A DNA stretch of 64,000 nt from an unicellular cyanobacterium SU2 (GTDB lineage: Bacteria; Cyanobacteriota; Cyanobacteriia; Cyanobacteriales; Microcystaceae): contig NEED01000069.1 of the NCBI GenBank assembly GCA_002110465.1, forward strand, positions 124,001 through 188,000, in the 5' to 3' direction. The notes beneath the pieces were generated by a model. It did not search any database, had not been told where the DNA came from, and was given only the letters and a program-made list of their open reading frames with translations. Both the position numbers and the translations under genes were made by a program. Numbering within the stretch: the first letter of the stretch is position 1; every line of letters starts with the position of its first letter. This document shows, in pieces, positions 57,917 through 64,000 of this stretch.

Positions 57917-58351
57917 TTAACGAAGAATGCGAATAAATTCTAGGGGTAAACCATCAGCATCAGCAATAAAAGTAACTTCGTAAACTTGATCGCCAATCAT
58001 TTGTTGAGTCGGTTCTAATAAGACTTTTAAGGGGGCTAATTGTGAGAGATTTTCTACAGAAGCTTGACTAAATTTTTCTTGAAGATTATTGAGCCATGTG
58101 GGTAAATCAGTAATGCGATTGCTCAAATCAAAAGAAAGATGATAATACCCCACATAATGCTCATTGCCAAAAGCATCGGGGGCGGGTTGGGGTTCAGGAA
58201 TTTGAATTAATTCAATTCGTCCTCCTAACCCTTCCATCCAACAGGCGAGGGTATAACCTGTGGTGAATCGTTCATGAACAATAAAGCCTAATTGTTCATA
58301 AAAAGCGATCGCGCGATGAATATTAGCAGTCCGAATAGAAGCATGGTGCAT
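57917..58351 (-). CDS. VOC (glyoxalase/bleomycin-resistance) family protein
   Basis: This 144-residue single VOC domain contains HHASIRTANIHRAIAFYEQL and VTFIADADGLPLEFIRI, with His and Glu in the positions used to bind a metal in the family. It is not clearly glyoxalase I. It lies 25 nt downstream of the TIGR02652-type gene on the same strand and may be co-transcribed with it. Confidence 0.87.
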   Translation of the reverse strand: MHHASIRTANIHRAIAFYEQLGFIVHERFTTGYTLACWMEGLGGRIELIQIPEPQPAPDAFGNEHYVGYYHLSFDLSNRITDLPTWLNNLQEKFSQASVENLSQLAPLKVLLEPTQQMIGDQVYEVTFIADADGLPLEFIRILR

Positions 58352-58376
58352 GAATCAATTCACTTTCACGATAGCG

Positions 58377-58880
58377 TTATTCAAACAAACGAAAATAAGG
58401 ATAACGTTTAGGAACTCCAGGTTCTTTTTCTAAATCAAAATTAATCACATTCCAACAAGAATCTTGCTTAACTTCAGAGCTAAATTCAACGGGAAGTCCA
58501 TATAATCTAGGAATAGATTGAGAATTGCCTCGCCAAGAAGTATTTCGTTCTAAATAGGTACTAACTAACTCTCTGTAACGATTAGCAATAATCACCTTAG
58601 TTGCTCGATATCCTTGACTATAAAGACGATCTAAAGCTTCATGAATTTCAAAGCGAATACCGTCGGGATGAGTATGTTGTCGATACCATTCTTCTTGCCA
58701 ACGTCGCCAATGACGACCAGATTGAAGATGAACTAATTCACTGGTTTTAGGATTAGCTTCAAAAGCTCCATGACGAGGACACAGATAGGTATCTGTTAAG
58801 GTTAAAGCAGGAATAACTTGGCGACAGTGAGGACATTGAATCTCTGGCCCAAAAATAGGGTATTGTAAAGCTGGATTCAT
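58377..58880 (-). CDS. TIGR02652-type conserved cyanobacterial protein
   Basis: This protein of about 167 residues starts at ATG 58880 (MNPALQYPIFGPEIQCPHCR). A zinc-ribbon-like pair CPHC and CPRHG lies at the N-terminus, then a basic, aromatic-rich domain (GRHWRRWQEEWYRQH, GYRATKVIIANRYRELV) and the C-terminal CWNVINFDLEKEPGVPKRYP. It fits the cyanobacterial TIGR02652 family from memory. Function is unknown. It lies upstream of the VOC gene and is divergent from the carbonic anhydrase-like gene. Confidence 0.75.
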   Translation of the reverse strand: MNPALQYPIFGPEIQCPHCRQVIPALTLTDTYLCPRHGAFEANPKTSELVHLQSGRHWRRWQEEWYRQHTHPDGIRFEIHEALDRLYSQGYRATKVIIANRYRELVSTYLERNTSWRGNSQSIPRLYGLPVEFSSEVKQDSCWNVINFDLEKEPGVPKRYPYFRLFE

Positions 58881-59003
58881 CTGTAAGTTTGATAGTTGAT
58901 ACTGCATTGGATACTGTATGACGGTCGCTTGCAGGTTTATTATATCGACTAAATCCTTTAGGCTTTAACGATAACATTTAGATTTTAGATTTGGCTAAGA
59001 TTT

Positions 59004-59537
59004 ATGGTAGATAATTCCTTTAACGTTTCGTCTTATTGGCCGACCCCTGATCTGTCTCAAGCTGCTTTTATTGCCCCTAATGCAGTGGTTATGGGACAAG
59101 TTACCTTAGCCCCAGGGTCCAGTGTTTGGTATGGTGCGGTTGTGCGCGCTGATGTCGAAAAAATTGTCATTGGAACGTCTACCAATATTCAAGATGGAGC
59201 GATTTTACACGGTGATCCTGGGAAAATTACCTGTTTAGAAGAGTATGTTACTATCGGTCATCGGGCCGTCATTCATGCAGCCCATATTGAGAAAGGATGT
59301 CTAATTGGGATTGGGGCGGTCATTTTAGACGGGGTACGAGTCGGGGAAGGCAGTATGATTGGGGCGGGTTCGGTTGTCACCAAAGATGTTCCGGCGCGAT
59401 CGCTCGTGTTGGGGATTCCTGCTAGACGAGTCAGGGATGTCTCTGATGAAGAAGTTCAAGGATTGATTAATCACGCCCTGCGGTATGAAAAACTAGCCCT
59501 AGTCCATGGTGGGAAAGGAACCGATACAGGATTTTGA
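59004..59537 (+). CDS. Gamma-class carbonic anhydrase family protein
   Basis: This 177-residue left-handed beta-helix hexapeptide-repeat protein has the three zinc-binding histidines implied by ILHGDPGK, YVTIGHRAVIHAAHIEKG and the later repeats (GIGAVILDGVRVG). It resembles YrdA/PaaY proteins and the N-terminal domain of CcmM. It could be a real carbonic anhydrase or a related acyltransferase-like protein; no carboxysome gene is adjacent. Confidence 0.9.
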   Translation: MVDNSFNVSSYWPTPDLSQAAFIAPNAVVMGQVTLAPGSSVWYGAVVRADVEKIVIGTSTNIQDGAILHGDPGKITCLEEYVTIGHRAVIHAAHIEKGCLIGIGAVILDGVRVGEGSMIGAGSVVTKDVPARSLVLGIPARRVRDVSDEEVQGLINHALRYEKLALVHGGKGTDTGF

Positions 59538-59659
59538 GGGTGATCGCTAACTCAACTTCAAATTTTGGATGGCACGGTCTTGGTTTGCGAACAAATGTAA
59601 GATATAAATAGAAGGATAAAAATTTCATTAAACTCTCATAAACATTCAAAGAGGAAATT

Positions 59660-59782
59660 ATGATTGATTGGCGTGTTTTAGTGGTTGTTGGACCGATTGT
59701 CATTGCAGCGAGTTGGGCAGCTTTTAACATTGCCGCTGCCGCCCTACGACAAGTTCAACAGTTTTTAGGCCGCGAAAGCTAA
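59660..59782 (+). CDS. psbY: Photosystem II protein PsbY
   Basis: This 40-residue single-helix membrane protein starts [20 protein letters not shown] and continues [20 protein letters not shown]. The DWRVLVV start and conserved ASWA helix are those of cyanobacterial PsbY, a peripheral subunit near cytochrome b559. GAGGAAA is the ribosome-binding site. It is followed by a strong terminator. Confidence 0.87.
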   Translation: MIDWRVLVVVGPIVIAASWAAFNIAAAALRQVQQFLGRES

Positions 59783-59808
59783 ATTTTCGTTGTCTAGCCA
59801 GAAAATTG

Positions 59809-59850
59809 AACCGACTGTTTCTCCATTTAAGGGGCAGTCGGTTTGTTTAA
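59809..59850 (+). terminator. Intrinsic terminator of psbY
   Basis: AACCGACTG at 59809-59817 is perfectly inverted as CAGTCGGTT at 59835-59843, followed by TGTTTAA. It lies about 27 nt after the psbY stop codon and just before cobI. Confidence 0.8.
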
Positions 59851-59865
59851 GGGACAGATGAATTA

Positions 59866-60594
59866 ATGGATACGAAAACTGGGACATTATACGGTATTAG
59901 TGTAGGGACAGGAGACCCTGACTTAATTACAGTTAAAGGGGTTCGTCTGTTGCAAATGGTATCGGTTGTGGCTTTTCCGATGGGGGTGGGAACTCAACCT
60001 GGAATTGCTCAAACCATTATCTCTCCTTGGTTAACGGCTGACCAAGAAACCTTGCCCCTGTGTTTTCCCTATATACAAGACGAAACGGAACTAAAGTTAG
60101 CCTGGAAACAGTCGGCCGATCAAGTTTGGTCTCACCTTCAGCAAGGAAAAGATGTGGCTTTTGCCTGTGAGGGGGACGTTAGTTTTTATAGTACCTTTAC
60201 CTATTTAGCTCAAACTCTTTCCCATCATTATTCCCCAATCAATATTGAGACAGTCCCAGGGGTCTGTTCTCCTATGGCTGTTGCTTCGGTGCTAGGCTAT
60301 CCTTTGACGGTGAGAAATCAACGCTTAGCGATTCTTCCTGCCCTTTATACCTTAGAAGAATTAGAACAGACTTTAGGGTGGGCTGATGTCATTGTGCTAT
60401 TGAAAGTTAGTTCCGTCTATCCTCAAGTTTGGAAGATTTTACAGCGGTTCAATTTGTTGGAACACGCTTGGGTGGTAGAAAGGGCAACCCAATCTGAGCA
60501 GATGATCTATGATAGGCTAAGGGATCGCCCTAACCTTCAACTGTCCTATTTTTCTCTGCTCATTATCCACGTTAACCCTTTCCCATTTTCGTAA
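59866..60594 (+). CDS. cobI: Precorrin-2 C20-methyltransferase
   Basis: This SAM-dependent methyltransferase of cobalamin synthesis methylates precorrin-2 at C-20. It has 242 residues. The tetrapyrrole methylase motifs are TLYGISVGTGDPDLITVKGV, VAFACEGDVSFYSTFTYLA, VPGVCSPMAVASVLGYPL and VIVLLKVSSVYPQVW, as in CobI/CbiL. It starts 16 bp downstream of the psbY terminator; no cobalamin riboswitch is seen in the short upstream region, and no other cob gene is nearby. Confidence 0.93.
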   Translation: MDTKTGTLYGISVGTGDPDLITVKGVRLLQMVSVVAFPMGVGTQPGIAQTIISPWLTADQETLPLCFPYIQDETELKLAWKQSADQVWSHLQQGKDVAFACEGDVSFYSTFTYLAQTLSHHYSPINIETVPGVCSPMAVASVLGYPLTVRNQRLAILPALYTLEELEQTLGWADVIVLLKVSSVYPQVWKILQRFNLLEHAWVVERATQSEQMIYDRLRDRPNLQLSYFSLLIIHVNPFPFS

Positions 60595-60747
60595 TATTTT
60601 TTTACATCGCTCAAACCTTTTATTCATGGGACTTTAAACAATTTAGAATAAAATGTATTCATTGTTACAGCAAAGATTGGGTTTATTAACTAAGCGACTT
60701 GCACTATAGTAGACAGTGAACCTTGTTGAGTTCCTAAAATAATTTCT

Positions 60748-60999
60748 ATGAGTGTTACTACCCTTCCCTCTCCTGCATCTTCTCCTTCGGTTCATTACAC
60801 CATCAGCATGATCAAAGACGAAGTACGTCAATTGGTGGAACGGGGAACCGTGAGCCGTCATCAACCGATTTATGTCCTTTGTGAGTATATTCCTCCCCGT
60901 GAGTGGGTTTGTGTCGAAACTGAGTTAGAAAGATGTGATTATCTACTACGGGATCAAATTGGCGATTTAATTCCCTGCGAAACTTGGGACAATGACTAA
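60748..60999 (+). CDS. DUF4327 family protein
   Basis: This 83-residue protein has a Ser/Pro-rich start and the DUF4327 core: YTISMIKDEVRQLVERGTVS, QPIYVLCEYIPPREWVCVET and LERCDYLLRDQIGDLI. Conserved cysteines (CEYIP, WVCVE, ERCDY) may bind a metal or form redox pairs. It is a cyanobacterial protein without known function. It is monocistronic. Confidence 0.9.
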   Translation: MSVTTLPSPASSPSVHYTISMIKDEVRQLVERGTVSRHQPIYVLCEYIPPREWVCVETELERCDYLLRDQIGDLIPCETWDND

Positions 61000-61103
61000 A
61001 GCCAAGCGTCATCAATTAGCCGTTCTTTTTGTGTGTTAAGGATTGTTTAAATCAAGACCGATAAATACTATTGCTTCAAACAAAATTAGTCAACCGTCAA
61101 CTG

Positions 61104-61128
61104 AGTCCTAGTCCCTTAGACTAGGGCT
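61104..61128. terminator. Hairpin between the DUF4327 gene and pyrE
   Basis: CCTAGTC and GACTAGG pair around CCTTA, extended by AGT/GCT, and are followed by AAAATTT. It lies about 105 nt past the DUF4327 gene stop codon and 100 nt before pyrE. Confidence 0.5.
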
Positions 61129-61228
61129 AAAATTTAGAAGAACTGGGAATTCCCCTATCTTTTCAGGAAGAAAAATAAGCAAGGGTTTCCACACCATAAT
61201 TTTACCCAAATTTTTCTAAGATTTTGCC

Positions 61229-61834
61229 ATGAAATCTGATTTTTTTAAGACTATTTGTGTCGGAACGGCTGATTTACCTAGTTTACGTCAATATCTTTTG
61301 CAGTTATTTGTTGAGTGTGCCTACCGTGAGGGTGATTTTGTGCTGTCTTCTGGACAAAAGAGTACCTACTATATCAATGGTAAAGAAGTCACCCTAACAG
61401 CCAAGGGAGCGTTAGCGATTGGTCGGTTATTATTGTCTATGTTACCTGAAGACACCCAAGGGGTGGCCGGATTAACGTTAGGGGCTGATCCCATCGTGAC
61501 TAGCGTTAGTGTGGTGTCTGCTTATGAAAACCTTCCTCTTCCAGGGTTAATCATCCGTAAAGAAGCTAAAGGACATGGGACACAAGCTTATATTGAAGGG
61601 CCAACTCTCGAAGACGGTGCTAAAGTCGTGGTGTTAGAAGATGTAGTAACAACCGGTAAGTCAGCTATGTTAGCGGTAGAACGGTTGCGGGCTGTGGGTT
61701 ATCAAGTTAATCAGGTGATTGCTTTAGTAGACCGTAAACAAGGGGGGGCGGCTTTTTATGAGTCCCAAGGGTTAGGGTTTCAATCACTGTTTTCTATCAC
61801 AGACATTCAGCAAGCTTATCAAGAAAATAATTAA
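61229..61834 (+). CDS. pyrE: Orotate phosphoribosyltransferase
   Basis: This enzyme joins orotate to PRPP to make OMP in pyrimidine synthesis. It has 201 residues. FVLSSGQKSTYYINGKEVTL, GLTLGADPIV and the PRPP loop KVVVLEDVVTTGKSAMLAVE are diagnostic, and the catalytic loop lysine lies in IRKEAKGHG. The last codons overlap the stop of the convergent DUF218 gene by 4 nt. Confidence 0.96.
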   Translation: MKSDFFKTICVGTADLPSLRQYLLQLFVECAYREGDFVLSSGQKSTYYINGKEVTLTAKGALAIGRLLLSMLPEDTQGVAGLTLGADPIVTSVSVVSAYENLPLPGLIIRKEAKGHGTQAYIEGPTLEDGAKVVVLEDVVTTGKSAMLAVERLRAVGYQVNQVIALVDRKQGGAAFYESQGLGFQSLFSITDIQQAYQENN

Positions 61835-62574
61835 AATTTTTGTTGGTATCGCCAAATCAAGAAAACATAAAGATAGGCGATCGCCTCAGCAGTCACTGAT
61901 CGCACTCCTTCACTAGCTGTCCACCATTGTTTCGGGTTATACCCAGAAGGAGGATGAGCGATCGCTCCCACCTTAATTTTGGGGGCTAAGACTTGTCGAA
62001 AAATGATCCAACTGCGTCGAGTATGAACATTATAAGAATAAAGATTTAATCTCGTAATCTTTAGATTAGACCGAAATAGCCAGTCTTTAACCGCCATAGC
62101 TGATGCAGCCGTTCGGTTGACTTTCACCATCGAATTAGTCACCGCAACTACCTTGAGGGGATCTAACCCAAGGGCGATAGCTTTGGCCGCGGTTAAATGG
62201 GCTCGACTCTGATACCGAGTTAAATATTTTTGTTGATTAAATAACACCCCTGTTGTAATCATGAGTTGATAATTTTTCTTCTTAAACTCAGCGATCGCGC
62301 CTTTGAGGGTTTCATCATTTACCCATCCTTCTACGACTAATACTTTCGCGTTCATCGGAACTGACACGGCGAGAAATGGTTGAATTGTGAGAAAGATAAA
62401 GAGGGTTCCTGCGGTTATCAGCAATAAAACCAGACACCACCCCTGAAGCGTTAAAGTCCACTGGGGTTTATATTCTAATAATCCCCACAGTTGTTGAGAA
62501 TGGGAAGAGTCGGAAACTGAGAGAACAATGGGAGAGGTCAAAAGATTGACCCCATCACCGAAATAACTATTCAC
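61831..62574 (-). CDS. YdcF/DUF218-like membrane protein
   Basis: This 247-residue protein has one membrane helix (about residues 41-65). A DUF218/YdcF-type domain follows: VLVVEGWVNDETLKGAIAEF, then YQLMITTGVLFNQQ, and KVVAVTNSMVKVNRTAASAM. The family may act in cell-envelope metabolism with SAM-like binding; function is unproven. It shares one base with the upstream DUF2301 gene (its start codon overlaps that stop codon), so the two are coupled. Confidence 0.8.
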   Translation of the reverse strand: MNSYFGDGVNLLTSPIVLSVSDSSHSQQLWGLLEYKPQWTLTLQGWCLVLLLITAGTLFIFLTIQPFLAVSVPMNAKVLVVEGWVNDETLKGAIAEFKKKNYQLMITTGVLFNQQKYLTRYQSRAHLTAAKAIALGLDPLKVVAVTNSMVKVNRTAASAMAVKDWLFRSNLKITRLNLYSYNVHTRRSWIIFRQVLAPKIKVGAIAHPPSGYNPKQWWTASEGVRSVTAEAIAYLYVFLIWRYQQKF

Positions 62575-63236
62575 TATGACGATACTGACACAGAACGCTG
62601 TTGTTCAAGATAGGTAAAAACGGATTTGTCTCCAATATCGGGTGGAATTGCTTGAATTGCCTTGCGTAAACCGAAAATCAAAAATAAAATTCCCCAAATA
62701 GCCAATAATACCTGTTCTACTATGACGGGTAAAATTCCTGTTAAATGTCCTAGTAAGAGACTGGGAACTACAAGGGTCAGAAATTTGGTTTCTAAGCGAT
62801 TAAAACAAAAAGCTTCTTTAAAGTAAATTCCTGTTAAAGCAGCAAAGGTAAAGCCAACTCCGAATAAACTTAGGGGATGATCATACACAAATAAGCCTAG
62901 GGGATCAGAACTTTGCCAAGCGATAATTAAGGCTGATATTGTCCCAATTAACCAAAATACCTGCAAAAGTCGATGGAGAGGACGGAGGTAAATATGAATG
63001 GTTGCCAGACTAATCCCTAATCCCACTGAAAATAGAGCAAATAAAGGGGTTAGCAATTTTAATCCCCACGGTTGTTCAACCATGATTAAGACTAAGATGG
63101 TGGCGATCGCAACGCTTAAGGCAGCTAAACATAACCCCGAACGATAAATGATGACCTCTCGGCGATCATCTTGAGTGATGGTAAATTCTCCAAATTGTCC
63201 TTGATAAACGACTAACTGGTCTGATTGACTCTCCAT
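62574..63236 (-). CDS. DUF2301 integral membrane protein
   Basis: This 220-residue protein has a hydrophilic start (MESQSDQLVVYQGQFGEFTI) and about six membrane helices. Typical DUF2301 blocks are EVIIYRSGLCLAALSVAIA and SLFGVGFTFAALTGIYFKEA then FCFNRLETKFLT. It is widespread in cyanobacteria, with unknown function. It is translationally linked to the DUF218 gene downstream. Confidence 0.83.
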   Translation of the reverse strand: MESQSDQLVVYQGQFGEFTITQDDRREVIIYRSGLCLAALSVAIATILVLIMVEQPWGLKLLTPLFALFSVGLGISLATIHIYLRPLHRLLQVFWLIGTISALIIAWQSSDPLGLFVYDHPLSLFGVGFTFAALTGIYFKEAFCFNRLETKFLTLVVPSLLLGHLTGILPVIVEQVLLAIWGILFLIFGLRKAIQAIPPDIGDKSVFTYLEQQRSVSVSS

Positions 63237-63479
63237 AAGATTTATCTCCCTCTTTCAACTCAATTGAACTCCTAAATCTTATCTTTTTTTCCTAAAATTT
63301 TATAAAATTTCCCTTCAATTATAAAGTCAACATTAAATTTTATTAGGGCTTCCTTTTTTTGTAAGCTATTATTTAAGATTTAGGTTATTTTATTGTAGCA
63401 ATTGATTCTAAACAAAGAGGATTTTAGCCTCGGAACTCAAATGTAAAATAATGCTATGATTGTAAGTTTTGAACATAAC

Positions 63480-63655
63480 TATAGAGTTAGAATAACTATA
63501 GTAATAGATAAGGCGCTAGGTAAAGCGAGACAATTAGCGACCTACTTACATAATGTGTGAGGTGAGGAAGTGGAGCTATCCCAAAGCCTTTTTGCTAATG
63601 GGAAGTTCTTTAAAAATATAGCAGTAGCTATTAATCACTGCTTCTTACACTCTTT
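63480..63655 (+). other. Long, structured leader candidate upstream of the COP23-like gene
   Basis: The tract contains ACTATAG/ACTATAGT repeats around 63478-63502 and a region where CGCTAGGT and AGCGACCT can pair (about 63514-63552), followed by AT-rich sequence to the start. It could be a folded 5' leader. No known riboswitch class is recognised. The rest of the 63237-63665 gap is AT-rich with nothing I can support. Confidence 0.35.
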
Positions 63656-63665
63656 GGAGGTCAAA

Positions 63666-64000
63666 ATGGTTAACAATTCAGTTAAAGTTGTTGCGGCAAG
63701 TGCTTTAGCCACTCTTGGTTTACTAAGCATAATTTCTGGAGCCGAAGCTCATCCTAAATATCCCCAGTACAACATGATTTCAGAAGGATTTCCTTCTACT
63801 GTAGACTGGGAAAGCAGCCGTGCAGTTACTCCCCATGTTCAAGAAAAGGTTGTTTTTGCCTGTGAAGCTCAAGGGGATGGAACTTTCGCCACTGTTGAAA
63901 AAGTAGTACGGGAAACAATGGACCCCGATCACTACCCTGTGTATTCCACAGAAGATATTTCTGCTGAGTACGGACTAGATGGCCAGCCGATGATGGTTTG
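63666..64000 (+). CDS. Secreted COP23-like protein (partial, runs off window)
   Basis: The gene starts at ATG 63666 with GGAGG 8 nt upstream and continues past the right edge. The first 111 codons give a signal peptide (KVVAASALATLGLLSIISGA, cleavage after about Ala28) and a mature part VVFACEAQGDGTFATVEKVV, a pattern I associate with COP23-domain proteins of cyanobacteria (CEAQG...FATV). The rest of the domain is off the window, so this assignment is tentative. Confidence 0.55.
   Translation, partial: MVNNSVKVVAASALATLGLLSIISGAEAHPKYPQYNMISEGFPSTVDWESSRAVTPHVQEKVVFACEAQGDGTFATVEKVVRETMDPDHYPVYSTEDISAEYGLDGQPMMV

Overview
The window is chromosomal DNA of a unicellular cyanobacterium. It carries photosystem genes (psaE, psbQ, psbY), phycobilisome genes (cpcG, a CpcS-type lyase, a CpcD-DUF1816 linker), a petL-like gene, the split cyanobacterial atp operon with an extra b' subunit, ho and hemN, and many cyanobacteria-only families (DUF4327, DUF2301, TIGR02652, DUF1816, iron-uptake porin). 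HIP1 octamers (GCGATCGC) are scattered through the genes, for example at 358-365. The AT-rich base composition, the genes and the decayed transposons fit the Cyanothece/Crocosphaera/Rippkaea group; this placement is inference from gene style, not from a marker comparison.

Layout. 1-9.1 kb: end of an unknown gene, glyQ, a large SLH porin, tgt, an FAD oxidoreductase, and an alpha/beta hydrolase upstream of psbQ. 9.2-12.8 kb: a small secreted peptide gene, an AAA-like ATPase and a J-domain/TPR/WD40 fusion. 12.9-17.4 kb: ho and hemN behind an inverted-repeat operator candidate, then mutM, psaE and a DUF6391-type membrane protein. 17.6-23.8 kb: atpI-B-E-G-F-D-A-C in the cyanobacterial order, ending at a strong terminator; beta and epsilon must lie elsewhere. 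24-35 kb: single metabolic and stress genes, including a glycosyltransferase, aldo/keto reductase, GlcG-like, DUF4112/DUF1460 pair, GST, USP, Uma2, MoaD-like, a double-nitroreductase SagB-type protein and PhzF.

35.4-42 kb: ychF, then a zone of decay. It holds a frameshifted HicB-like antitoxin, an OLD-family ATPase/nuclease split by a 92-bp TA-targeting MITE, a DUF6888/DUF6887 pair and a GAF sensor broken by an IS200/IS605-like remnant; acs lies intact among them. 42-48.5 kb: class I fructose-bisphosphate aldolase and pstS-C-A-B behind two Pho-box arrays. 48.7-53.1 kb: an unknown basic protein, a membrane-tethered TAXI binding protein and the phycobilisome trio. 53.4-64 kb: the tail of a lost type ISP restriction enzyme, TerB-like, aroB, DUF2141, a pentapeptide lipoprotein, petL, an HDAC-like hydrolase, VOC, gamma carbonic anhydrase, psbY, cobI, DUF4327, pyrE, two membrane proteins and the start of a secreted COP23-like protein.

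Most of the window is ordinary cyanobacterial core genome. No clearly new multi-gene system is visible. The most informative unusual items are the precisely reconstructable MITE insertion in the OLD-family gene, the J/TPR/WD40 fusion, the ho-hemN operator candidate, the CpcD-DUF1816 fusion beside cpcS and cpcG, the alpha/beta hydrolase without a nucleophile, and structured elements inside the atp operon and in many intergenic spaces. No tRNA, rRNA or CRISPR array was found.
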